Of a stretch of 64,000 nt of DNA, positions 35,603 through 44,507 are shown piece after piece. The translations under genes were made by a program, and so were the position numbers. The notes beneath the pieces are model-generated. The model worked only from the letters and a program-made list of their open reading frames with translations. It did no database searches and was not told the DNA's origin. Positions within the stretch are counted from its first letter, which is position 1. The number at the start of each line of letters is the position of its first letter. This stretch comes from Varibaculum massiliense (lineage in GTDB: Bacteria > Actinomycetota > Actinomycetes > Actinomycetales > Actinomycetaceae): the NCBI RefSeq assembly GCF_900106855.1, contig NZ_FNWI01000004.1, positions 62,001 to 126,000 of the forward strand, written 5' to 3'.

Positions 35603-37597
35603 ATGGCAGCTGACGAGCCGCTAAACCCACCACTAAAAGCTTTAGGTGATTCCCTAGAGGCAGAAATAAAGCTAAAAGACACTAAGAAACATCCAGTTAA
35701 TCAAGTACCTTCGGCTCCGCGCACTTTGCTGCTCTCCGTACAGCACGTGCTAGCTTTCTACGCCGGTGCCGTGGTTGTTCCGCTGATTGTTGCCGGAGGA
35801 CTTAAACTTGACCCCGCTACTACGGTGCATTTAATCAACGCCGACTTATTTACCTGCGGTATCGCTACCTTGATTCAGTCAATTGGTTTTTGGCGGATTG
35901 GGGTGCGCCTGCCAATCGTGCAAGGGGTAACCACCATGGCGATTTCCCCGATGATTGCTATCGGTCTGGCCGTAAACCAACACGGCGGCACCGAGGTGCT
36001 ACCCACGATTTACGGTGCGGTTATCGTTGCTGGTCTGTTTACTTTTTTCGCAGCTCCTCTGTTTGCGAAACTGATTCGTTTATTCCCGCCACTAGTAATC
36101 GGGATTGTGCTGACCACTATGGGTACTACTTTGCTAGGGGTATCTGCCGCTGACGTGATTGGACGCGTTGACGAACAGGTCCCTCCGATGCCGATAACTT
36201 TGCGCTCTCTGGCTTATGGCCTGGGAACTTTGGCCATAATCGTACTCATCCAACGTTTCTTTAAAGGCTTCATGGGAACCCTAGCGGTACTAGCCGGGCT
36301 GGTAATTGGTACCGGCGTGGCGGCTGCACTGGGCGACACCTCGTTTAGTCAAGTCGGGAAATCTTCCTGGGTAGCAGTCACTACCCCGTTCTATTTCGGC
36401 TGGCCTCAGTTCTCTTTAACTGCCTGCATCTCCATGATTGTAGTCATGCTGCTGACCATGGTAGAAACCACCGGTGACGTCTTTGCCACCGGTGAAATAG
36501 TGGGCAAACGCATCGGAAAGAAGGAAATCACCGCCGCATTACGCGCCGATGGTCTGTCCACTACGTTAGGGGGAATCTTGAACTCTTTCCCCTACACCTG
36601 TTTCGCACAAAACATTGGTTTGGTACGTCTGACCAAAGTCCATTCTCGCTGGGTAGTAGCCTGTGCGGGTGGAATTATGATTATTTTAGGGATAATTCCC
36701 AAGGCAGGTGCGATTGTAGCTTCAATCCCCTCTCCTGTGCTGGGCGGAGCCTCCATGGCTTTGTTTGCCAACCTAACGTTAGTAGGGATTCAAACCTTAT
36801 CGAGAGTTGACCTTTCGGATACTCGCAACGGAATTATTTTGACGACCTCAATCGCACTGGCGATGCTGGTTTCCTTCAAGCCGGCAATCGCCGATGCCTT
36901 CCCCGCATGGGCACAGATTTTCTTCGCCTCGGGAGTAACCCTGGGCTCAATCAGCGCCATCTTACTGAATCTGCTGTTCTTCCACGTAGGGCCGCGTGCT
37001 AAAGGCGAGGACGTAGCGCTGGGAACTAGCGGCAAACGGCGCTCTTTGCGAGCAGTTAACAAAATGAGCGAGGAAGAGTTTGTAAATACCTTTGCCCGCT
37101 TGTTTAACGGGGTAACTTGGCCGCTGCAGGCAGCTGCCGAGATGCGTCCCTTCCGGGATGTAGGCGAACTTAAGGAAGCCCTGCAAGACGCAGTGATGGT
37201 GGCGGGCAAAGAGGCTCAAGATCAACTGATTGCCTCCTATCCAGATGTAACCGTAATGCTGACCGCCAGCGAGAGCGAAGCCAAAGAAATTTCGCAGGAC
37301 GTGGGGTCTTTGGCTTTGGGACAGCTTACGGAGGAACAAAAAGCACAGCTACACACGCTGGAAAGTTCCTACCATGAAAAGTTCAACCTGCCGCTAGTGG
37401 CACTGCTTTCCCGGATGGATAGCGTAGATGAGATCATTAAGGACGGGCTGCACCGCCTAGAGAACTCGCCGCGGCACGAACGAGTAGTGGCTCTCGGACA
37501 GGTGGTAGAGGTCGTTAATGACCGCTTGGAAATCATGATGGCGGACGCCAACCCCATCCGTTCGGCTTGGAGCCGCAAGTTCGAGCAGCTCGACTAA
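35603..37597 (+). CDS. NCS2 uric acid/xanthine permease fused to an OHCU decarboxylase-like domain
   Basis: Residues about 40-470 of this 664-residue protein are an NCS2 transporter: SVQHVLAFYAGAVVVPLIVA, VETTGDVFATGEIVGKRI, and the family signature QNIGLVRLTKV. Residues about 488-655 match 2-oxo-4-hydroxy-4-carboxy-5-ureidoimidazoline decarboxylase (UraD): WPLQAAAEMRPF, LTEEQ, KFNLPLV, and the RL-rich end. In active UraD the motif HPDLA supplies the catalytic His; here it reads SYPDV with Tyr546, so catalysis is doubtful. Transport of urate or xanthine is likely. ATG at 35603 has AAAGGAG 10 nt upstream; an 83-residue upstream extension lacks coding character. Confidence 0.85.
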   Translation: MAADEPLNPPLKALGDSLEAEIKLKDTKKHPVNQVPSAPRTLLLSVQHVLAFYAGAVVVPLIVAGGLKLDPATTVHLINADLFTCGIATLIQSIGFWRIGVRLPIVQGVTTMAISPMIAIGLAVNQHGGTEVLPTIYGAVIVAGLFTFFAAPLFAKLIRLFPPLVIGIVLTTMGTTLLGVSAADVIGRVDEQVPPMPITLRSLAYGLGTLAIIVLIQRFFKGFMGTLAVLAGLVIGTGVAAALGDTSFSQVGKSSWVAVTTPFYFGWPQFSLTACISMIVVMLLTMVETTGDVFATGEIVGKRIGKKEITAALRADGLSTTLGGILNSFPYTCFAQNIGLVRLTKVHSRWVVACAGGIMIILGIIPKAGAIVASIPSPVLGGASMALFANLTLVGIQTLSRVDLSDTRNGIILTTSIALAMLVSFKPAIADAFPAWAQIFFASGVTLGSISAILLNLLFFHVGPRAKGEDVALGTSGKRRSLRAVNKMSEEEFVNTFARLFNGVTWPLQAAAEMRPFRDVGELKEALQDAVMVAGKEAQDQLIASYPDVTVMLTASESEAKEISQDVGSLALGQLTEEQKAQLHTLESSYHEKFNLPLVALLSRMDSVDEIIKDGLHRLENSPRHERVVALGQVVEVVNDRLEIMMADANPIRSAWSRKFEQLD

Positions 37598-37615
37598 GAC
37601 GCGAGCAGCAAACGG

Positions 37616-39181
37616 CTAGTTAACCTTGCCAGCCGGGGTCTCGGAAGTATCCCAAGCGAGATCGAACCCACCCGGGGTTGTCCATACCCGGGTGGGTAGC
37701 TCCCCCGGCAGATATTGGTTATTTTTCGAACAGAAGATTGGCCCGGCCGGATCGGCACTCTTCATCTGCGCCCGGTAGTCGCGCAGGGCACCAACTGCCC
37801 ATTTTCCTAGAAATATTAGAGCTACCAGATTAACCAAGGCCATTAGCGCGGTCGCCCAATCAGCGATTGACCATACTGACTTCAGAGGCAAAATCGCCCC
37901 AATCGCCGTAGAGGCAATTACCAGCAGCTTTAAGGGTAAAGCTGAGCGTTCTACTCCCACAATGAACTTGTAGTTAGTTTCTGCGTAAGTATAGTTTCCC
38001 AGAATCGTGGAATATCCGAAACACACCATCATTACCATCACGAACACAAACACCACAGTTTGCGTGGTGCTATTAGACCCCAACGAAGTCACTATCGATT
38101 CCATAGTTAGCACTGCCCCATCCTCGTGGCTTTGCTTGTCCCAGAAGGGTACCGACATCAAAATGATGAACGCGGTGGAGGTACACACCAGCATGGTGTC
38201 CACGAATACCCCCAGGGCTTGAATCATGCCTTGAGTGGCGGGGTGACGCACGGTGGCGATAGCGGCGGCATTAGGAGCCGACCCCATCCCCGCCTCATTG
38301 GTAAATAGGCCGCGTTTAGTACCGGTGGTTATCGCAGCTATAAACGCTCCCCCGGCTCCGGCAACTGCCGGTGGCATATAGGTGTTTGATTGCCCGAAAG
38401 CTCCCATAAAGATTTCCCGGAAAACAAAGGGAATTCGCTCGTAGTTGAGGATAATTACCAAGATCCCCATGCCTACATAGAGCAGCGCCATCGCCGGAGC
38501 CAGGTACTCAGAGAATTGGGCAATTTTGCGCACCCCGCCCACTACCAGAGGCAAAGTCAATAGCACCAAGATGAGGGCGGTTGCCCAGACTGGGAAACCG
38601 AGGTATTCCGAATTGGCTAGCTGAGAAATTGAGTTCGCTTGAATCATTTCAAAGCTAAACCCGTAGGCGAAGATTAGTAGCACCGCGAATACGATTCCCC
38701 AGGCACGCGAGCCGAGGCCGCGTTGGATATAGAAGGCAGGACCTCCTCTAAAAGTGCCGTCCCCATTGCGTACTTTGAACATTTGCGCCAAGGTAGCCTC
38801 TACAAAAGCGGTGGCCATGCCCACCACTGCCACTACCCACATCCAGAAAACTGAGCCCGGACCGCCAGCAACGACCGCCAAGGCGACTCCGGTAATTGAG
38901 CCGGTGCCTACCCTATCGGCAAGACCAATCGCAAACGCCTGGAAAGAAGAAACCCCGCCTTCTGAGCCTCCCCGCGAGCGGGTAATTACTTTTAGCATGT
39001 GGGCGAACATGGTTATCTGCATACCTTTGGTGCGCACCGTTAGCCAGATTCCCACCCCCAGCAGGACGATCATTAACAGCCAGACTACCGAGTTGGCGTA
39101 GGCGGTATCTAGCAGACCCGAGATAGTTTCATTCCACTGATCAAAGGCGCTTAGAGAGTCTTTAGCGGTCGCTATCGGCAT
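37616..39181 (-). CDS. alanine/glycine:cation symporter (AGCS family)
   Basis: The 521-residue protein has about ten membrane helices and AGCS motifs: VWLLMIVLLGVGIWLTVRTKGMQ at the start, GSITGVALAVVAGGPGSVFWMW, FRGGPAFYIQRGLG, and GTKRGLFTNEAGMGSAPNAAA. The family imports alanine or glycine with sodium ions. AAAAGGAGCATCCT precedes the ATG. Its upstream region carries an inverted repeat that may be an operator. Confidence 0.93.
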   Translation of the reverse strand: MPIATAKDSLSAFDQWNETISGLLDTAYANSVVWLLMIVLLGVGIWLTVRTKGMQITMFAHMLKVITRSRGGSEGGVSSFQAFAIGLADRVGTGSITGVALAVVAGGPGSVFWMWVVAVVGMATAFVEATLAQMFKVRNGDGTFRGGPAFYIQRGLGSRAWGIVFAVLLIFAYGFSFEMIQANSISQLANSEYLGFPVWATALILVLLTLPLVVGGVRKIAQFSEYLAPAMALLYVGMGILVIILNYERIPFVFREIFMGAFGQSNTYMPPAVAGAGGAFIAAITTGTKRGLFTNEAGMGSAPNAAAIATVRHPATQGMIQALGVFVDTMLVCTSTAFIILMSVPFWDKQSHEDGAVLTMESIVTSLGSNSTTQTVVFVFVMVMMVCFGYSTILGNYTYAETNYKFIVGVERSALPLKLLVIASTAIGAILPLKSVWSIADWATALMALVNLVALIFLGKWAVGALRDYRAQMKSADPAGPIFCSKNNQYLPGELPTRVWTTPGGFDLAWDTSETPAGKVN

Positions 39182-39245
39182 AGGATGCTCCTTTTTGAGG
39201 GGGCGGCAGGTTAAGAAATCCTACCGTCATTCGAGACAGCCTCTC

Positions 39246-39277
39246 GAAACTTTCTTAAATATACTCGTGAAAGTTTC
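39246..39277. promoter_or_regulatory. inverted repeat overlapping the symporter promoter
   Basis: GAAACTTTC (39246-39254) and GAAAGTTTC (39269-39277) are exact reverse complements 14 nt apart. On the minus strand TATATT lies between them and can be the -10 of the symporter gene. A second hairpin, TTCGAGA with TCTCGAA, lies just downstream in the leader (about 39233-39251). Confidence 0.4.
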
Positions 39278-39340
39278 CGGTTATGAAATTGCGGCTGCTA
39301 GCTTCGGTTAGAAAAACTACGCGAATACGGGGGCATTAGA

Positions 39341-40417
39341 TTAGGCGGGAACTGCCCAAAGATGTTCGGGGAGGGCGGTTATTTTTACCCGATCCCCCAC
39401 TATGAAAGGCTCGTCGCCACTTTGACGACGGCTAGCGAATACTCCGAACTCTGTTTCTACCTGCAATAGATATGTATCCCCCTCAAATTGGGAACCCACC
39501 ACCTGACCCACCTCACCCATAATCGGATCATTTTGGCGCTCCGGTGGTAGATTGCCAATTTTTATGGAATAGGGCGAGCCGACCGCAACCACGTCACGGC
39601 GCTGTCCACTTGCAGAAGATAGGCCTTCGCTGGCCGGAATCTCTAAGTCCTCCCCCAAAGCAGCCAAATGGGCGCTGACCTGCCCAAATCTATCAGTGGT
39701 GATCAACGCCGACGCCGCTATTTGAGTAGTGGCTCCCAGATAGAGGGCAGTTTGTAAGTCGGCAGGGTGAGACACCAGATCCTGGGGGTAGTCATCTTGG
39801 ATAATCTGCCCGCCACGCAGCAACATAATCCGGTCGGCAACCGCGAAGGCTTCTGGCAGGTCATGGGTAACATAAAGGGACGCCGCGCCAATGCGACGAT
39901 GAATCCGCTGAATCTCCCCACGCAGACGCGCACGCGAATAGGGATCTACATGTGCTAAGGGTTCGTCGAACAGCAACCAACGCGGACGGTGAAGCAATGC
40001 CCTAGCTAGAGCCACCATTTGCCGCTGCCCAGTAGATAAAGAACCCGGGTAATGCCGCGTTAGGGAACTAAGACCAAGGTCAGTTAGGGTTACTTGCAGG
40101 TTTTCGCTGGTTCCCCCAGCCAGCGCCACATTTTCTTGAACGGTTAGATGCGGGAAAAGTCCATCAGTATCGGCGACGAGAGCACTGCCGCGAGCAGCAG
40201 GAGGGTAGCTCGAGACCTCCTCCTGGCCGCAATAAATCTGACCCTTGCAGGGTTGTAAACCCGCAATTGCCCGCAGCAGCGTAGTTTTTCCCGCCCCCGA
40301 CGGACCAATCACCGCTACTAACTCCCCCGGATCAACCGAAAAAGATACCGGGCCCAGTACCTGGCGCCCCGAGCGCCACACCTGTAAATCTTTTACGGTT
40401 AGCGTGGCCGGTTCCAT
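39341..40417 (-). CDS. ABC transporter ATP-binding protein (FbpC/AfuC/PotA-like)
   Basis: The 358-residue ATPase has Walker A GPSGAGKTTLLRAIAGL, the signature LSTGQRQMVALARALLH, Walker B WLLFDEPLAHVD, and the switch His in YVTHDLPEA. It is followed by a C-terminal TOBE-like domain (about 250-358). GAGGAGGGG lies just upstream of the ATG at 40417; longer starts fall inside the permease gene. It overlaps the permease by 19 nt and completes an importer with the next two genes upstream. Confidence 0.9.
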   Translation of the reverse strand: MEPATLTVKDLQVWRSGRQVLGPVSFSVDPGELVAVIGPSGAGKTTLLRAIAGLQPCKGQIYCGQEEVSSYPPAARGSALVADTDGLFPHLTVQENVALAGGTSENLQVTLTDLGLSSLTRHYPGSLSTGQRQMVALARALLHRPRWLLFDEPLAHVDPYSRARLRGEIQRIHRRIGAASLYVTHDLPEAFAVADRIMLLRGGQIIQDDYPQDLVSHPADLQTALYLGATTQIAASALITTDRFGQVSAHLAALGEDLEIPASEGLSSASGQRRDVVAVGSPYSIKIGNLPPERQNDPIMGEVGQVVGSQFEGDTYLLQVETEFGVFASRRQSGDEPFIVGDRVKITALPEHLWAVPA

Positions 40418-41895
40418 TTCCCCTCCTCTTTTGGTACCAGCACAAATAGGGTGATGGATACTACTAGTGCCGCTAGCGACAACCCGAAAGCTTCCGCATA
40501 GTTGGCTTCGTCCACCATCGCAAACATTTGGGGAACTACTACCGGGGTGTCGGGAGCGGCCACCCACATTAAGGGAGCCGATAAGGTGGTAGAAATGGCA
40601 ACCACTGTTGCCAGGGTCAAACTGAAATAACGTTTAACTGCGGGCAGAAGAATTTTTAACGCTGTTTGCACACGTCCGACTCCCAATACTCTCACCGCCT
40701 CGAACTCTGCTGGACCGACAGCGCGAAAACGTGCCGCCAAAAAATAGGTTACCGGCATCCCAATCAAGAGGAAGGAACAAAGAGAGAGGAATCCGCCACT
40801 GGAAAACGGCCAAGACAGCCCCTGTTGCCGTAAAAGCATCCACCCAGCGCCGATAGCGGCTCCCGGAAGAGAAAGAATTACAATAAAAAGAGCCTCAATC
40901 GTCATATACCTGCTGGTAGCCCCCAATCGGCGGGTAGCTGCCAGCACCACTAGACACAAGAATGCAGCTAGGGCAGAAAGTAGCCAGGTGTTGATTACTG
41001 ACTGCAGTTTCGAGGCCGAAAATGAGGCATGAAACAGCAAATAAAGGATCAGTCCTGCCGAGGACAGAGCATAGGAACCCACCCCCAAAAGCGGTAAGGG
41101 GCGCGGCGAGCCTAGAGGGAAATTGGACGCCCCCAGCAAGGTGGCCGGGAAGAAATTTCGATAAGTAGTGAAATAAAGAGCGATTAAGATGCCCGCTGCA
41201 CATAGGGAAAGTCCCGTCAACACCAGAGAAGCATGCCCCAGAAAGGCGGTTTCAAAACTTCCGGTGGCGCGCAGCCACAAGGAATGGGCGGCGTTCATGG
41301 TTTTCCCACCCACCAGATCAGGTACTAGCGGATCGGAGAGGGCAAGGGCAAAGGTAACTCCCAGGGATAGCGGGATAGAGGCAAAAAGCGGACGGGCGAT
41401 TACTAAACGAAAAATATCCCAGTGTCCAAGCCCTAAAATTCGGGCTTGATCTAGCTGATCACGGCGGATTGTTTTCAAAGTCGAGCGCGCAGAAAAATAA
41501 GCTAAGGGGGCAAGGGAGAAAGAAAATACCGCGATTACCGGAAGCGGGCCGGTAAGGTTACTGGCCGAAGATCCTGCGAATGAGCGCAGAGCACTAGCGA
41601 CTATGAAAGGCGGGATGGCAATAGGACATAGACACAGCATTTCTACGACTTGGCGGATCCGGCCAGGTATCACCCTTGCTCCTAGGGCGGCAGCGCTCCC
41701 CCAGATAGTAGCTAAAATCGCCGATCCTACGGCCTCTAGGAGCGAAAGGCGGAGCGCCGAAGCGATAGCTTCTTCTCCCCCAAAAGGACTCACAATTGCG
41801 GCGCGAATTACGAAAGCTAGAGGCCAAATGGCAGCCAAGGCGCAAAATCCCAAGATCACCAACCAGGATGAACAACCCACCAAGACTTTTCTCAT
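40399..41895 (-). CDS. ABC transporter permease, two fused BPD modules
   Basis: The roughly 498-residue membrane protein has about twelve helices in two halves, each ending in an EAA-like loop (DQARILGLGHWDIFRLVIARPL and EAVRVLGVGRVQTALKILLPA). This is the FbpB/ThiP/AfuB architecture. ATG at 41895 is chosen because AGGGG lies 8 nt upstream and it overlaps the binding-protein stop as TGATG; an in-frame GTG at 41904 is the alternative. The substrate is inferred from the context, not from this sequence. Confidence 0.88.
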   Translation of the reverse strand: MRKVLVGCSSWLVILGFCALAAIWPLAFVIRAAIVSPFGGEEAIASALRLSLLEAVGSAILATIWGSAAALGARVIPGRIRQVVEMLCLCPIAIPPFIVASALRSFAGSSASNLTGPLPVIAVFSFSLAPLAYFSARSTLKTIRRDQLDQARILGLGHWDIFRLVIARPLFASIPLSLGVTFALALSDPLVPDLVGGKTMNAAHSLWLRATGSFETAFLGHASLVLTGLSLCAAGILIALYFTTYRNFFPATLLGASNFPLGSPRPLPLLGVGSYALSSAGLILYLLFHASFSASKLQSVINTWLLSALAAFLCLVVLAATRRLGATSRYMTIEALFIVILSLPGAAIGAGWMLLRQQGLSWPFSSGGFLSLCSFLLIGMPVTYFLAARFRAVGPAEFEAVRVLGVGRVQTALKILLPAVKRYFSLTLATVVAISTTLSAPLMWVAAPDTPVVVPQMFAMVDEANYAEAFGLSLAALVVSITLFVLVPKEEGKWNRPR

Positions 41896-42896
41896 CAATC
41901 CCACCCCTGACTAGCAAACCAGGCGAGCCAACGATCGCGATCAACTGCTGATTTTTGCGGGCGTGCCGGCAAAATATGGGGATCTTTTCGCTGCAATCGC
42001 GATGCTAAAGAACCGGGGATCTGATTGGTAATCGCCAGTTGTGGAGTCGGCGATTTTACCGCAACCTCTTGTCCCGGTTTTTGAGAAAGCCAATCCAGAA
42101 AAGCTTTCCCCTCTTCGGGATGCTGCGAATTTTTAAGCAGTGCCGCCGAGCCAATTTCATAGGAGGTTCCTTCTCGGGGATAACTAATCTCCAGATTCTG
42201 ACCACTTGGCGTCTTACCCACGCAATACGGGGTAAAGGTGATCGCGAGTCCTGCCTCTCCTGCCTGCACCAGCTGCACCGGAGCTGTTCCCGAGTTAGTC
42301 AAGCGAGGCACGTTGGCATATATCTCTCGGATTGCTGACTTCGCCTGGCTCCCGTAGATTTCATCTAGTACCCGGACTACGGTGAATGCCGTACCCGAAG
42401 TGAGTGGGGAGGACGCTGCCACCAGTTTGCGATATTTCTTTTCCCGCAGCTCCGCCCACGATGTTGGTATTGGTAACCCTTTAGCGGCAAGAGCTTGCCG
42501 ATTCGAGCAAAACCCTAGCAATGAGCCATAAACCCCGAACCAATAGTTTTCGCTGTCATGCATATCTGCTGGTATAGAGGCTAATCCTCGCGGCTGGTAG
42601 GGGGCGAGGAGTCCTCGGCGCCGCGCTAAAACAAAGTTTTCTGCCGGGCCGCCAACCCAAACATCAAAATCAAGGTTTTTGGGGCTAGAAGCAATCCGAG
42701 TAAGCGCCTGCGCGGTAGGTAGCCGCAGGTAACCAACATTTTTCCCCGAGGAAGCGGCATAGGCGTCCCGCCATGCCTGACAGATGGATTCTTCATTGGA
42801 ACAGATAAAGAATAACTGCTGAGTTTTAGCTGGGCTACAGGCACTGAGCAGCAAGCTGACCATCACTGCAGCCAAAACTAATAAGCGGGAGCGCAT
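41895..42896 (-). CDS. ABC transporter substrate-binding lipoprotein (FbpA/AfuA superfamily)
   Basis: The 333-residue lipoprotein has signal peptide MRSRLLVLAAVMVSLLLSAC, with lipobox LSAC and the lipid-carrying Cys at 20. The mature part follows the iron/2-aminoethylphosphonate/hexose-phosphate binding-protein pattern: DFDVWVGGPAENFVLARRRGLL, GLAITFTPYCVGKT, and EGTSYEIGSAALLK. The YY dyad that binds ferric iron in FbpA is missing at the expected place, so an organophosphate or organic ligand is more likely than iron. No ribosome binding site is seen; a -10 lies 7 nt before ATG. Confidence 0.82.
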   Translation of the reverse strand: MRSRLLVLAAVMVSLLLSACSPAKTQQLFFICSNEESICQAWRDAYAASSGKNVGYLRLPTAQALTRIASSPKNLDFDVWVGGPAENFVLARRRGLLAPYQPRGLASIPADMHDSENYWFGVYGSLLGFCSNRQALAAKGLPIPTSWAELREKKYRKLVAASSPLTSGTAFTVVRVLDEIYGSQAKSAIREIYANVPRLTNSGTAPVQLVQAGEAGLAITFTPYCVGKTPSGQNLEISYPREGTSYEIGSAALLKNSQHPEEGKAFLDWLSQKPGQEVAVKSPTPQLAITNQIPGSLASRLQRKDPHILPARPQKSAVDRDRWLAWFASQGWD

Positions 42897-42903
42897 GGCA
42901 GTA

Positions 42904-42909
42904 ACGATA
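42904..42909 (-). promoter_or_regulatory. -10 element for the leaderless binding-protein gene
   Basis: The minus strand reads TATCGT 7 nt before ATG at 42896. The -35 would lie inside the 15-bp hairpin at 42911-42946, so promoter and terminator elements may be merged. Confidence 0.4.
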
Positions 42910-42910
42910 G

Positions 42911-42946
42911 CAGGCTGGCGGAAACATTTCGGTTTCCGCCAGCCTG
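42911..42946. terminator. 15-bp hairpin between the antiporter and the ABC operon
   Basis: CAGGCTGGCGGAAAC pairs perfectly with GTTTCCGCCAGCCTG around a 6-nt loop. The side facing the plus strand continues with ACTTTTGCGTTTG; the minus side has no T tract. It lies downstream of the antiporter gene and probably ends that transcript. It could also slow entry into the ABC operon. Confidence 0.65.
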
Positions 42947-42994
42947 ACTTTTGCGTTTGTAGTTTATTTTAGGGTTACTGTGCCGAACAGCGTT

Positions 42995-44377
42995 TTATGC
43001 CATATCGCCCAGTTTTGCTTGATGCGCGCTCATAATCCGCCGCTCATCGCGTCCCACGATCGCAAACAGTAGCACTGTCAACACCGAGAAGACGATAAAC
43101 ACCATAAAGGTTAGGTTCCAGCCGAAGTTATGAACCAGAATCCCTACCCCGGTGGAAGCCAAAGTAGCTCCCAATAGGTATCCGAACAGCCCAGTGAATC
43201 CAGCAGCAGTACCGGCCACATTCCGCGGCGACAAGTCAATGGCCTGCAGACCAATCAACATTACCGGGCCGTAGATAAGTCCCCCGATCAGGGCCACCAA
43301 GAGGATCAAAACCCACATGGGGGTACCTAACGGCGCCAACCAGTAGCCGAGGATTGCTAGGGCGGTGCAGATAGTAAAGAAGATTCCCGCCCCGGAACGG
43401 TAACCTTTGAATACTTTGTCGGACATCCAGCCGCACAGCAACGTACCGACGATCCCTGCGATTTCATAGGCAAAGATGCCCGCTAAACCGGAACCAATCT
43501 CAGCATGATGTTTTTCGTGCATGTAGACGGTAATCCAGTTCAGTACCCCGTAGCGGAGAGCATAAACGAAGACGTTAGCCACCGCGAGCATCACGATAGT
43601 GCGGTTGGTGAGGACGTGTTTGAAAATCATATCCTTGGCGGACATCTTTTCGCCCTCATCCACCTCCACTTTGGCAGGATCGTTACGGTATTCCTCAATG
43701 GGAGGAAGCCCCAGCGATTCCGGGGTATCCCGGATCAATAAGAATCCAATAAACGCTACTATCAGCGCGATTACTGCCGGTAACCAGAAGGCTGAGCGCC
43801 AGTCATTCGCGGTCCAGGCCAGGCCCACACCGACCAGTGTTGGTAAGAGAGCTCCTCCAACGTTGTGGGCGGTGTTCCAAATAGAGGTGATGGTACCGCG
43901 CTCATTGGTTGAGTACCAGTGCACTAATACTCTTCCGCAAGGGGGCCATCCCATCCCTTGAAACCAACCGTTGAGGAACATTACAGTGGCGAAGATGCCT
44001 ACTGAGGCGGTTACCCAAGGCACAAAAGCAACTACTAGGTTGGTACAGGCCGAAAGAGCGAGGCCAATCACCAGGAAATAGCGAGCATTAGAGCGATCAG
44101 AGATCATCGCGGAGAAGAACTTTGATAAGCCGTAGGCAAAAAGGACTGCATTTGCAATAATGCCCACTCCGACCTTGTCTATGCCGGTTTCATCCATCAG
44201 TAAAGGCGCGATTGAGGAGATATTGTTCCTAATCAGATAAAAACCGGCATAGCCGATAAAGATTCCAAGGAAGACCTGCATACGCAGGCGAGGGAACAGG
44301 TGTTTAACTTTATTTTCTGGCAGTCGTGGCGCCGGAGCCGGCGCCTTTAGCCACGAAAAGCCGTTGAAGGTTGCCAT
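42995..44377 (-). CDS. organophosphate:phosphate antiporter (GlpT/UhpT/PgtP family, MFS)
   Basis: The 460-residue MFS protein has twelve helices with OPA hallmarks: FYLIRNNISSIAPLL, NGWFQGMGWPPCGRVLVHWYS, ERGTITSIWNTAHNVGGALLP, and YALRYGVLNWI. The two arginines that bind phosphate in E. coli GlpT (Arg45, Arg269) are in the conserved RNN and LRYG positions. The family exchanges sugar phosphates or glycerol 3-phosphate for inorganic phosphate. GlpT is the nearest by these motifs, but UhpT or PgtP specificity cannot be excluded. A two-component system lies directly upstream on the same strand. Confidence 0.88.
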   Translation of the reverse strand: MATFNGFSWLKAPAPAPRLPENKVKHLFPRLRMQVFLGIFIGYAGFYLIRNNISSIAPLLMDETGIDKVGVGIIANAVLFAYGLSKFFSAMISDRSNARYFLVIGLALSACTNLVVAFVPWVTASVGIFATVMFLNGWFQGMGWPPCGRVLVHWYSTNERGTITSIWNTAHNVGGALLPTLVGVGLAWTANDWRSAFWLPAVIALIVAFIGFLLIRDTPESLGLPPIEEYRNDPAKVEVDEGEKMSAKDMIFKHVLTNRTIVMLAVANVFVYALRYGVLNWITVYMHEKHHAEIGSGLAGIFAYEIAGIVGTLLCGWMSDKVFKGYRSGAGIFFTICTALAILGYWLAPLGTPMWVLILLVALIGGLIYGPVMLIGLQAIDLSPRNVAGTAAGFTGLFGYLLGATLASTGVGILVHNFGWNLTFMVFIVFSVLTVLLFAIVGRDERRIMSAHQAKLGDMA

Positions 44378-44452
44378 TTTTCACTCCGCTGTGTTCTTGG
44401 CGGCCGTGACCGCCTTATGGAAAACTTACAGAGTCTAGTCTGCCTGCTCGCT

Positions 44453-44502
44453 GGTAACAGCCAGCAGTATTGTTGGTGACACTCGGTAACGGCCTTGTTA
44501 CC
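44453..44502. promoter_or_regulatory. GGTAAC/GGTGAC repeat cluster upstream of the antiporter
   Basis: GGTAAC or GGTGAC occurs at 44453, 44475 and 44485, and inverted as GTTACC at 44497. The 22-, 10- and 12-bp steps are near helical turns. The cluster is in the 130-bp gap between the response regulator gene and the antiporter. It could hold regulator binding boxes, or a GTAAC/GTTAC hairpin ending the regulator transcript. Confidence 0.4.
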
Positions 44503-44507
44503 GCATT

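Noticed and set aside
40418-40567. 50-residue extension of the ABC ATPase
   Set aside because: It overlaps the permease gene and has no coding character; GAGGAGG precedes ATG 40417.
39341-42896. Ferric iron (FbpABC) assignment of the ABC importer
   Set aside because: The binding protein lacks the adjacent tyrosines that hold iron, and the neighbours point to organophosphates; kept as an unproven alternative.
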